Shown here: one piece after another, positions 34,195-44,689 of the stretch
Position numbering within the stretch: the first letter of the stretch is position 1
Layout: the number at the start of each line of letters is the position of its first letter
NCBI GenBank assembly: GCA_015680685.1
Contig: MNCI01011336.1
Location: forward strand, 1,877-65,876
DNA from: Gnetum montanum
Lineage: Eukaryota; Streptophyta; Gnetopsida; Gnetales; Gnetaceae
Length of the DNA: 64,000 nucleotides
Reading direction: 5' to 3'
Translations under genes and position numbers: made by a program
Notes under the pieces: model-generated
Told to the model about the DNA's origin: nothing
The model's database searches: none
What the model saw: the letters and a program-made list of their open reading frames with translations, nothing else

Positions 34195-35110
34195 TGATGA
34201 AACATGTTTTACATCTGCTTCAATGTTAGGTATGAAACATTGGAGCCATGATGTTGCATGCATGATATCAAGGTCTTGATGTGATGTTGCGTACATGATG
34301 TCAGGGTGTATATCCCAAGTCTACAAATATCGTGCTTGGATTGTAGTTTTCAAGTTAGTTTTTGGTCTTTCTTAGTCATAGTAGTGAAGCTCTTTTTGTT
34401 TCTTTTTCTCAAAGTTGGAATATTTTTTGAGTGCCTGCAAAAGAAGTCTAAGTGTGTATGGTTCTTTGTTTGAGCACTGATGTACCTGAGCATAGCAGTG
34501 TGATGGAAATAGAATGAGCTCTTTTGACAATCCTTGCAACATTGAGAATAGCTTAGTATTTTCTTTATTGCATTTTACTTTCATGCTCTTTGTTTTAATG
34601 CATTTAAATTAAGTAATTTATTTCCAGCATTTAATGAACACAAGCATGAACACTTCGAACATTCATATAGTACTTGGTAACCTAGCAACACTTAATGTTT
34701 GGTAGCCTAGTAGTGCTATATGTTTTTAGGATGTGTCTAGGAAAGTGGGATGGTTACTTGTGTTAGGCTAGATAGAAAATAATGAATTAGATTTTAAATT
34801 ACTCTTCATTCTTGTTAGGCAACCATATCCATAAAATATAAAGTAAGAAAAATCATGTACCTCAATTACACTTAAACCATATCCTTAAACCTCGCAAGTG
34901 TAATGGGAAAGACAATGAACATTCTCAATGCCCATTTAAATTCNACCTCGCAAGTGTAATGGGAAAGACAATGAACATTCTCAATGCCCATTTAAATTCC
35001 TAGAAGAGCTAGTGCATTAGATAACTATATGTCCATAGAATATGACTATATTGCACGTAATGCCTTAATGATTCATATGGTTGGGCATAGGGGTACCTCA
35101 CCACTCATCA
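34195..35110 (+). repeat. 5' LTR of element C (916 bp including an artefact)
   Basis: Begins TGATGAAACATG and ends CTCATCA. 34889-34943 and 34945-34999 are identical 55 bp copies separated by a single N (34944). That is best explained as an assembly join of overlapping contig ends; without it the LTR is about 860 bp, close to its partner (838 bp). U3 carries TTGATGTGATGTTGCGTAC-type repeats rather than GATATC. Confidence 0.88.
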
Positions 35111-35129
35111 TTGACACTATTGATAAGGA
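35111..35129 (+). other. Decayed primer-binding site of element C
   Basis: TTGACACTATTGATAAGGA lies directly after the LTR. It fits the Athila tRNA-Asp-type site with almost only G-to-A and C-to-T changes, especially at former CpG positions. Confidence 0.65.
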
Positions 35130-35269
35130 CTTTTTTGTTATTTTGTGTGCTCTTTAGAACTTAATGAAAGTATTTAAATCATTGGAAAAAACCTTCATGT
35201 CATATCTTATTTCACAATCACTATAACAAATTCTCAGAGCACATTGTGATTTTTATTTGCTAACTGAGA

Positions 35270-36960
35270 ATGTCTTCTTCCTCTAGTTTTGACCATGACC
35301 ACAAAAGGTAAGACCATGATGGAGATGATTGAAATGAACAAAATGATCGACAGGACCAAAATAACCAAAGGGATCATTAGGATAGACAAGATCAAGGACA
35401 TAGATGTCTAAGAGAGGCACCTTGTTATGAATGAAGGGGGTAGTAGAGGGCATCATAGGCACCATGATCAAGGCCTTGATGAGCCTCTATTTGCTACCTG
35501 AAGTATGCTTAACATCACGGAGGTGGTCAAAATTCCAATAAGGCATGTGAAGAATAGTCAAATCAAATGGTTAGACATGAACAATATTCATTGATTTGAA
35601 GGAGGATATAACTCTAATTTGCAAACTCATTTGCAAGCTTTCCAAGATGCACGTGCCTTGCAAAACATAGAGAATAAGTGGCAAAAATTGAAGTTGTTTC
35701 CTAGGATGCTTATCAAAGAAGCAGAAAATTGGTATTGGTCCTTAGAGTAAGAGTCTATCAAATGATGGAGTACCATGCTTGAGTTTTTCAATGATAATTA
35801 TCAAATGTACTATAGAGTGTTCAACTTAAGGAAGAAAATTCAAGGGTGGAAACAAAGAATACACGAACCCTTGGATGTCACCATTAGCCAATACTATGCC
35901 TTGATTCACAAGTGTCTTGGCCATGTTTATTTTAAATTAGTTCAACTTCACCACATTGTAGATAGGCTTCGTAATGAAATGAGAAAAACCCTTGGTGTCT
36001 ATGCTCAAGGGTGATTATCAGAACTAAGTGCCCAATAGATACAAATATTAATAGATTAAGTAGCTAAAGAGGAGGATGAACTAAGAAAAAGAGAAAGTGT
36101 AGAAAAGTACAACTGTGATCCTTCCATTCACAGGAGGAAGGTTTGATTCTGCAATAGTGAGAGGTACAAAGAAGCTAAATGTGCATATCAAAAAGTTAAG
36201 GGCAATATTGCTACAATAAAAAAGGTTGTAGAAATTGAATTAGATGATGATTGTTGGTGTGACATTTGTCAGTATGAACATCCTAAGGGATGTTGCCTTA
36301 TTGTGTCACATCTACAAGAGTCTAGGGTGTATGCCTTAGATCTATGACTTACACAAAGGCAAACATCCAAAAGGTTACCTTATCCTTAAGGTAATCCTAG
36401 GAAGTTCCATCAACAACAACTATATTATTCAAGTGGAGCTCTACTACAACTGCATCAGCAATATCAACAATGGTAGCAACCACAATCATGGGCACTAACA
36501 TTGCCAAGATAACAATAGCCTTACCTACAACTTGATCCATATGATTACCACATTCAGCAACCCATGTCTCCATGTGACTCCTCTAGTCATGTCTCTAATT
36601 TTTAGCCTCACTACCACCCTTAATATTATTATCGAGCTCATTTTCCACATGAAAGAAGAGATACCACCTCTTATCCTTATCCTCCTATTCTTGCACATAC
36701 TCCTCCAGTTGCACAGGTACCACCTGATCCACCAATGTAGGGTAAATTGCCTACTCAACAACAATAATGTAATGCTATCAGGGCTATTAATCTACAACAA
36801 AATCATCAATCAAAGTGGTTGAATGCTTGATCAAAGAAAAGACCTTTCTTTTTACCCTATAGTCCACCTAAGCCTTTAACTACATCCATGGTTGACAACC
36901 TTGCTCCTACCTCTTCGTCCATATCAAATTCCTTTGGGCCTTCTTAAAACTAAACTCTAC
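35270..36960 (+). pseudogene. gag remnant of element C
   Basis: Possible start MSSSSSFDHDH at 35270, in a different frame from the rest, so an indel lies in the N-terminal part; the main frame is open from 35505. The Gag domain is at about 35590-36015, with THLQAFQDARALQ, EAENWYW and TMLEFFNDNY. A zinc knuckle CDICQYEHPKGCC at 36258-36296 has spacing CX2CX3HX4C, the form known in Athila Gag. A Pro/Ser/Tyr linker follows. Several TAG stops stand where Gln or Trp codons are expected. Confidence 0.8.
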
Positions 36961-36977
36961 CAAGGATCCATATTGTA

Positions 36978-37409
36978 ATGCTCACTCATGTTATGTTTGA
37001 TTGTATCTATGTAGGAAACCTTCCTAAGAAATTTTCTGATCCTGAAAGTCCTCTAATTTATTTGCAAATTGCTAGAAATGAACCATGTAAGGCTCTTCTC
37101 AATTCAAGTTCTAATGTTAATCTAATTTCCCATGAGATGTACACTACCTGGAACCTACCTCCTCTCAAGAAGATTAACATAAGATTGGAATTAGTATACT
37201 ACTCCATCACTATTCCACTGGGATTGGTAGAAGACATTGTAACCATTATCTATGGATGGTATTATCCTATTGACTTATTGGTAATCAAAGTGGAGAATTG
37301 TAAAAAGGACTTCCCAAACATCATGGGAAGGGCATGGCTAAGCATTTTAAATGTAAGAATGGGCATCAGAGATCTTTCCCTAGAGATATATAAAGAAAAT
37401 GCATTTTGA
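36978..37409 (+). pseudogene. Retropepsin-like protease domain of element C
   Basis: 143-codon open stretch within the single gag-pol frame. The active site reads ALLNSSSNVNLIS (about 37095-37135) where the relative in element D has ALLDLGSSINLIS, so the catalytic Asp is replaced by Asn and Gly by Ser. The second conserved segment FPNIMGRAWLS lies at about 37311-37345. This copy could not be an active protease. Confidence 0.85.
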
Positions 37410-38009
37410 AAGATTGAGAAGAAGAGAGTTCCATGCATCATGTATAGTGATACAAGGCATAATTCTATCTAGAAACTTTGGGCTGTAAAGAAAGCATCTA
37501 TCTTTGCATGTAAATAGTATGTGCTAGAAGTAGAAATTCAAAGGTTTCTATACACAATAGCCAAAAAATAGAAGGGTATCTAGTGATTGATCATTAATTC
37601 AAAAAGTACCATACTTTGTATGGAACTAGTTGAGAGCTTGACATGTGTGTATGTCACAAGCATGGATGAATTAGAGCTAGTTCATCACCAAGTCTCTGAT
37701 GACATAAGTGATGATACTTACTAGGGAGAGCTGGAAATTTTTTAGAAATTCAAACAAGAGCCCCTTGAGCTGGAAACATAACTAGCTGGAATGGAATATG
37801 TATTTTGGAAAAAATGGAAGTCGATTATAATCAATCAAAAACTTGCTCCATGATAGAAAAAGATGTTGTTGAAAGTAGTTGAAAAATGGTTAGTAGCTTT
37901 TTCTTGTTCATATCCTAAACTCATAGGGATTTTTCTTAGGATATGCTAGCATCGCATCTACACTAACCCAGCCATGAAGCCAAAATGACAACCATAGAGG
38001 TAATTGAAC

Positions 38010-38640
38010 CCCAAATTAAAGTAAATCATTAAGGAGGAAATTGAGCAACTCCTCAAGGAGAGGTTCATCTATCCCATTGTGGATAGCAAGTGGATTAGTC
38101 CACTTGTAATTATGTCAAAGAAAAGTGACAAGTGGTAGGTCTACATTGATTTTAGGCTGCTGAACATGGAAACATTCGAGGATCACTTTCCATTGCCATT
38201 TGTTAACCAAGTGCTTGACACAATATTTGGACATTACTACTACATTTTTCTAGATGGTTATAGTGGCTATAACCAAATTCAAATTACACTAGAAGACTAG
38301 GCAAAGACAACATTCATGAGTCCCTAGGGGTCTTTTGCATATCACAAGATGCTAGTTGGTCTATGCAATGCTCCTACCACATTCCAATGCTTGGTCTTGA
38401 GCATTTTTCAATAGTATATCCATAGTGGTGTGAAAGTCTTCATGGATGACTTCTCTGCCTATGGAGTTACATTTGACCAAGTTCTAGACTACCTTGAGCA
38501 AGTGCTAAAATGGTGTTTTGAAACCAACTTGCAGCTCAATTGGCAGAAGAGTCACCTCATGGTCTAAGAGGGAATTGTACTAGGGCATAGAATCTAACAA
38601 GAAAGAATTGAGGTGGACCCTAAAAAAATAAGGTTCATCC
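38010..38640 (+). pseudogene. Reverse transcriptase domain of element C
   Basis: Contains in order the fingers segment (FIYPIVDSKWISPLV, about 38070-38110), FPLPFVNQVLDTI (about 38185-38225), FLDGYSGYNQIQI (38248-38286), a region ending GLCNAPTTFQ (about 38360-38390), the catalytic box FMDD (38439-38450) and EGIVLGHRI (about 38570-38600). The catalytic Asp pair is kept, but stops at about 38028, 38130, 38300, 38325 and elsewhere break the frame. Wording of the motifs is that of Athila RT. Confidence 0.9.
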
Positions 38641-39380
38641 AAGGAATAACCTATCATCTAGAAATAATTAAAGATGTTTGGTCGTTCCTTAGACATATTG
38701 GCTACTACCAATGATTCATAGAGAATTTCTCTAAGATTTTAAAACAATTTGTCTATTGAATAAAGAAAGATGCTCCTATTGTCTAGAACATAGAATGTGA
38801 GAAAGCATTCCAACAACTGAAAGAGAATCTTGTAGAAACTCCAATCCTACAAGCACCCGATTGGTCTAGACCATTTCATATTATGATGGATGCATTAAAT
38901 TATGCCTTGGAATCCATGTTGATGTAGTTATATGATAGGAAATATCCATACTACATTCACTACACTAGCTGAAGCATTATGGGTGCATAACTAAACTACA
39001 CCACCACAAAAAAAGAATTGATGGTAGTGTTTTTTGCTCTACAAAATTTTAGGCATTATCTACATAGATATAATGTGTTTGTGCACATAGATCATAGTGC
39101 CATCTACTTCCTAATGAACAAGCCAATGGTGAGTTCCCGTGTCATATGGTGGTTGGTGATCTTGTAGGAATTCAATCTTACGATGGTAGATTATAAGGGT
39201 AGTAAGAATGTGGTCATCGATCACTTGTCTGAATTGCAATGGAATGATAAAGAGGAAGAAAGGCCGCTCTCTAACATGTTTCCTAATGAACTTCTCTTTG
39301 CTGGGGCTATAACTAAACAAATTTCCAATGAGACAAAATGGTATGATAACATTCTCACCTATCTTCTTACCTAGGAGATG
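38641..39380 (+). pseudogene. RT thumb/RNase H region of element C
   Basis: Connection segment with FLRHIGYYQ*FIENFSKI (about 38683-38735), then the RNase H core with PFHIMMDALNYALESML (about 38872-38925), TTKKELMVVFFALQNFRHYL (about 39004-39063) and VHIDHSAIYFLMNKP (about 39078-39125). The segment MVDYKGSKNVVIDHLSEL at 39183 onward corresponds to the conserved end of the domain. Stops are scattered. Confidence 0.85.
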
Positions 39381-39439
39381 CCACAAAGGTTGGATCACTA
39401 GAAGAAATAGTAGTTTTTTCACTAGGTAAAGAAATTCAT

Positions 39440-40600
39440 GGAAATCAATAGATACCTCTACAAGGTGTGCATCAATGACCTAATTTTTTGGTATGTTCCT
39501 GATGTTGATCAACTGCATGTTCTCTAAGATGCTCATGAAGATCCTTGTGGAGGACACTATGCTGGGAGATACATGACCATTAAAATCCTAATGGCAAGGT
39601 ACTATTGGCCAATACTCTTCAAGGATGCTTACCATTATGTCCAATCTTGTAAAATATGTCAATGAGATGGTGGAATGGCTACTCAAATGGAGGAACCTCA
39701 ACAATGGATTTAACCACTAGAATCATTTAACATTTGGAGCATCAATTTCATGGATCTCATCACACCCATGTCAAATGGAAAGGCGTACATCATAGTTGTT
39801 GTTGACTATTGTAAAAAATGGGTAGAAGAAATAGCTATCATCGACTGTACATCTTCTATTGCTACTTGGTTTGTACAACAAAACATTGTAAATAGGCTTG
39901 GTATGCTATGTGTATTAATTTCTAATAATGAAACTCATTTTATAGGTACTAATTTTTGGAAGCTCATGCAACACTTGGGGGTTGAACATAAGCTCACAAC
40001 ACCTTACCATCCCCAAGCTAATGGTCAAGCTAAGGTTACCAATAGGAAAATCACAAGGATACTAACAAAAATTGTTAGTAAGTATAGGAAGGACTAGAGA
40101 ACAAAATTGAATGATGCCCTTTGGGACTACCACTCAGCTTGGAAACTTTCTATAGGCTACTCTCCCTATGTGCTTGTGTATGGTAAACTACCAACACTTC
40201 CTATTCAATCTAAACTCTGTACACTTTCAACAGCTTGTGACCTTGACCTTGACTTAAGTCTAGCCCAAAAAAGAAAGACTAATGAATCTCAACCGAGTAG
40301 ATGAAAATCAATTAGTTGTCCTATCATCTATCAAGTTTCATGAGGCCTATAAAAAAAAGTATAATGACTTGAAAATTAGAAAAGTCAAATTTTAATCGAG
40401 AGATAAGGTTCTTTACTAGAACACCACACACGTATCTCAACGGAGTAAGTTTCAAACATTGTGGGAAGGATCTTATATCATTTATGAGAGTTTTCCTTTA
40501 GGGGCCATGATGATTTATAAACTTGAGAGCCCAAACAATAAATAGCTAGTCACATCCAACAAATTAAACCTTTCCATGAGCATACACTAGCTAATGCAAC
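39440..40600 (+). pseudogene. Integrase domain of element C
   Basis: HHCC zinc-binding part at about 39525-39665 (HEDPCGGHYAG...CKICQ) followed by the catalytic core. The first acidic residue is in FMDLITPMSNGKAY (about 39748-39786). The second is lost: the segment reads LISNNETHF with Asn for Asp (about 39916-39942). The third is lost too: NGQAKVTNRKI has Lys at 40032-40034 where Glu is expected. The C-terminal KFQTLWEGSYIIYESFPLGAMMIY (about 40450-40520) fits a GPF/Y module; no chromodomain follows. Inactive. Confidence 0.87.
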
Positions 40601-42775
40601 AACAACCTCATTAGATGGACAACCATGCTTTGTATTTCAAATCTCCTCCTTTCAACTTAGTCATGGGGGAGATGGCCACTCATGCTAACCATATAAAGTG
40701 GCTCTTCAATTTTTCAACTTTTTTGTTTTACACATTTTTTTATTTTATGTCTTTTTATTTTACATGTTCTTTATTTTACATTGTTTTGTTTTTATGTTAT
40801 TAATCTCTTCTAATTTTTGTTTTACACCATCATTAGTACATTTTATATTTCTTAAATTTTACACTTATTTTTATATTTTCTTTTATTTTATTTTTATGTG
40901 ATTTTCTAACTTTTTATTAATAAGTGCTAGGTACATTATTATGCGTTACTTGATGGTGGTATGTACTATTTTTGTTATTTGATTGTTGGTATCTAGTTTC
41001 TAGCTTTGAATTTTGTTACAGATAATTAGGACATGGTTTCTTTTTCATACAATAGGTAGTGAGTCCACAACATCCACCCATCCATACACTCTATGGTTTT
41101 CCTTGATTTGGAAATATGCAGTCCATTTTTCATTAATAAAACTTTCATAAATTTGTGACTTTGGTAGTTTCTAGAATTGGGAAGGATTCAAAGGTTTGAA
41201 TAGGGTGTGACTTCAAGGAGATTTGATATTCTTTGTGCTTTTCTATTTTCCTGGGTGCATGTGTGTTCTCATGAATTTTTTACCATTCCATGTCATCCAA
41301 TAAAAGGAAGTTGAATAAGTCCTTGCATGATGTGGTTGTCATCAGAAAAAAATGATGAAAATTCAACGCACACCCCTTGGATAAAATAAATGCATACATC
41401 CTCGCATGGTATGGTATTCATCAAGAAAAGAGAAAAAGAAAAGAAAAAAGAAAAGATGAGGATTCAAAGCACACCCCTTTAATGAAATAAATACATGTGT
41501 CTTTGCATGATGTGATTTCCATTTCAAAAAATAATAGTGGGAATTCAAAGTACATCCCTTAGACAAAATAAATGGGCTACAAGCACTAGTTATGGGACTA
41601 GTCTCCTCTAAATAAGGCCCTTCCTCACTTCCTACTTCTTCTCTAGTTTGGAATAGTGGTTTTTCTATGGGAGCACTCTTGTGTCTCAGGGGATGGATTA
41701 GTATTAGAATGTCAATGTGAAGTCACTGAACATGGTTGGTTTTATTCTAGACTATGTATGGATTCAATCAAGTCATTTAATCACAAAATTCACAAAGGAA
41801 TTTATGTGACCATAATTAGGAACTCCATTCCACTCTCTTTCTCATCCATTTGTGCTTTCCATGTCTCACCTCACTACCAGTTTCATGTTTTAGTTCGATG
41901 TCTTGTTTTGATGTGCTAGAATTCTTAGTTAGTTTCTTTTAGATATTTATACTTAACCTTTCATAACCATTAATCATCCATGGAGCTTATGGACTCTTTG
42001 GTTTGAAGTTATGCAAGGGTAAAAAGGCCTATGATTGCTTTGGGGAGGACCCACTTTCATATCTTTTGGCTAGGGTAGTTAAGTTCATTATCTTTAGACA
42101 CTCTTACAATCAAATTCTCTTTTGTTCACCCCATCAATGACATCCAATTATACACATCTTCACAACATTTTTTAGTGAATTCTTCTTTTCATTGTTGTGA
42201 ATTCTTATACCCTCTTCAAATATTTTCTTGTGTTAAACATTTTTTGATTCAATGGACCACTTATCTATTTTACCCTATTTGTTAGCCTTCTTTGCTAATA
42301 CTACTGGAGAAAGCAATCTACGACAATCACAACTTAGCTAAGTGTAACTATTGGCAAGACAAGGCATTTCACTACTATGTGTTACACATTGCATACTAAT
42401 TCATGATTTTTTTGTGACTATAGTGGGAAGCATGGACTAGAAGTGGGACTATCTTTACCAAGGTTGATGTAGCAATACTACACAATGAGGACCATTTGTG
42501 ATCATTGGATCTCTTTTCTCTCTCTCTCATTCTTTTGCTGCCAAAAGGTATTGGATGTCAATGTTCTCTAAGGTGTTCACTTCTCTTATCATGAACATCC
42601 AGTGTTGAAAAAATTATAAGTCTATACACTTGGGCACTTAGAGTCTATCTATTTCATTTGAGTTAATTTGTAATGCCAGTTAATCATCCCATACCTACCC
42701 AATATATTATGTTGTAATGAACTTGTTCCTACTCATGTTCACTCAAGGAAAAGTTATCATTCAATCATGGGGGTT
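40601..42775 (+). mobile_element. Noncoding tail and polypurine tract of element C
   Basis: About 2.2 kb without a conserved ORF, shared in part with elements A (22761-24240) and D (63600 to the window end). It begins with GTCATGGGGGAGATGGC (about 40660), itself purine-rich and possibly a second polypurine tract. A tandem array lies at 41315-41575. The stretch before the LTR (ATCATGGGGGTT, 42764-42775) is the polypurine tract. Unlike element A there is no 3' ORF. Confidence 0.7.
41315..41575. repeat. Imperfect ~80-100 bp tandem repeat in the tail of element C
   Basis: Three to four degenerate units, each with TTCAA(A/C)GCACACCCCTT (41362, 41463, and a variant at 41542), then AAATAAATGCATACATC and TTGCATGATGTG. 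Purine-rich insertions (about 41425-41455) vary the length. Confidence 0.75.
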
Positions 42776-43613
42776 TGATGAAACATGTTTTACATATACT
42801 CCGACATTAGGTATGTGATGTCAGGGTCTTGATGTGATGTTGCATACACAACATCAGGGTGTGTACCGCAAGTGTATAAATACCATGCATGGGCTCCAAT
42901 TTTCAAGTCAATTTTTAGTCTTTCTTAGTTAGAGTAGAAAAGCTCTTACCATTTCTTTTTCTTAGAGTTAGAACATTTTCTGAGTGCCTGTAGAATAATT
43001 CTAAGTGTGTATAGTTCTTTGTTCGAGCACTAATGTACCTAAGCACAATGGTGTAATTGGAATAGAATGAGCTCTTTTGACAATTCTTGCAGCATTGAGA
43101 ATAGCTTAATATTTTCTTTATTACATTTTACTTTCACACTCTTTATTTTAATGCATTTGAATTAAGAAATTTATTTCTAGTAGTTAATGAACATGAGCAT
43201 GACCACTTCAAGCATTTTTATAGTACTTGGTAACCTAGCAACACTTAATTTTTGGTAGCTCAGTAGTGCTATATGTGTTCAAGATGTGTCTAGGAAGGTG
43301 GGACAGTTACTTGTGTTTGGCTAGATAGATAATAATGAATTAGATTTTAAATTACTCTACCTTCATTCTTGTTGTAAGTGACAAAATCCATAAGATATAA
43401 AGTAAGAAAAATCATATACCTTAATCAAACTAAGACCATAGCCTTGAACCTAAAAATTGTAATTTGGAAGACAATGAATGTTCTCAATGCCCATTTCACT
43501 TCCTAAAAGAGATCATGCATTAGATAATTATAAGTCCATGGAATTTGACTGGATCACATGTAATGCCTTAGTGATTCATATGGTTAGGTAGAGAGGTACC
43601 TCACTGCTCATCA
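42776..43613 (+). repeat. 3' LTR of element C (838 bp)
   Basis: Begins TGATGAAACATG and ends CTCATCA. TATA box TATAAATA at 42875-42882. Aligns throughout with 34195-35110 apart from the assembly duplication there. Followed by CACAA. Confidence 0.92.
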
Positions 43614-43618
43614 CACAA

Positions 43619-44689
43619 CTTTGGACTTTGTTTCTTTTAAAATGTGATTTAGAGGACATCACAACCTTTACAAGATTTAAGCTTTGCTACTAAGAATTTC
43701 AGTGCTGCAAAATTTCTCAACCTTGCAAGGTATGAACAAGCTCAAAATATGGTTTGAAGGGAGCCACACCCTATACAAGCTTTGATCTTTGCTCTAAAGT
43801 ATTTTGTTGTTGTGAAACCCCTCAACCTTGTAAGGTCCCAATGAGCATAGACTGTGGTTTCAAGGATCTCACAACATTTACAAAATTGAGCTTTGCTTTA
43901 GAGTATTTTGATGCTACAAAAACACTTAATCCCGTAGGAACCCAACAAGCTCAATGATGATGCCTTCCTGCAAGAAGCACATTAACCCCAACTGGGTAAT
44001 AAGAGAGAAACAAAATCACAAGAAAATAATGTAATTTAAAATTACAAGTCCTTGTACTTTGAAGCACAGTTCTTCAATCAACCAAACAAATGATTTTACA
44101 AATAAAGTACACAAGTACAATATACAATGATTTCTTTAATATACAATTTTATGCACACACTTGCATAATACCTAAGAGATTAAAGTCTTCTTATAGCCTT
44201 GGAGTTTTTGAAATCACCTTAGAATTTGTGAAATGGCTATCTAATGACTAGTGTAGATATCTCCTTTGAGATTGGGACATCTTTCTAAAATTGACTTCAA
44301 ATCTAAGGATATGTCTCTACTGATGGTGGGACATCTCTATAGAGACATCTTCTCTTGATAGGATACATCTCCTATTTTTGGGAGACATCTTCTCTTCATG
44401 TACTTTACTTCAACAAAAACTTCTTCTTTTTCTAGAAGATGTCTTCTTAGCTTTTAAACTTTGGTTTTGTAGGCTTCCTCTTGTTGATTTAGCTTTCATT
44501 TAGTTGCTAGGGCATCTTTACTTAGTTTTTATTCTTCATACTTGTCCATGCTTCCTTGAGTCCTTGTAGTCTCCACTTAGACATCTCTTTGTAGATGTCA
44601 TCCTTTAAGCTATTCTTCATGCCTTGAAAACACATCACATTCTATGTTCTTCATTTTTCTTAAGGTTTTAACATACCAAAATGTCAACA
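43619..44689 (-). mobile_element. Probable Ty1/copia-like 3' LTR, minus strand
   Basis: On the minus strand the sequence ending at 44690 reads CACCAAAAAGGGGTAGAT then TGTTGACATTTTGG: a polypurine tract and LTR start of the form common in plant Ty1/copia elements (A-run, G-run, AGAT, then TGTTG). The LTR would run from 44689 leftwards. Its other end is not visible and may lie at the insertion point of element C. About 43650-43960 contains three degenerate ~110 bp tandem units with GAGCTTTGCT(T/C)TA, GTATTTTG and CTCAACCTTGTAAGG-like cores. No coding sequence. Confidence 0.45.

Larger units (their letters stand above)
34195..43613 (+). mobile_element. Element C: Athila-like Ty3 LTR retrotransposon, all pol domains
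   Basis: LTRs at 34195-35110 and 42776-43613, flanked by CACAC (34190-34194) and CACAA (43614-43618), one mismatch. Internal order: primer-binding site, gag, protease, RT, RNase H, integrase, long noncoding tail, polypurine tract. Pol motifs typical of the Athila lineage are visible: FLDGYSGYNQI, FMDDFSAYG, ETNLQLNW, EGIVLGH. From about 35505 to 40304 gag and pol stay in one frame, broken only by nonsense codons, so the ancestor encoded a single Gag-Pol polyprotein. The copy is dead: about two dozen stops, and altered catalytic residues in protease and integrase. Confidence 0.92.

Noticed and set aside
33866-34279. 137-codon plus-strand frame
   Set aside because: It is antisense to the minus-strand 3' ORF of element E and runs across the boundary into the LTR of element C, so it cannot be a natural gene.
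36525-36822. Overlapping open frames on both strands of the gag linker of element C
   Set aside because: Low-complexity Pro/Tyr/Leu-rich sequence read out of the gag-pol frame.
34195-43613. Element C as an active retrotransposon
   Set aside because: About two dozen nonsense codons, a replaced protease Asp, and two of three integrase catalytic residues changed.
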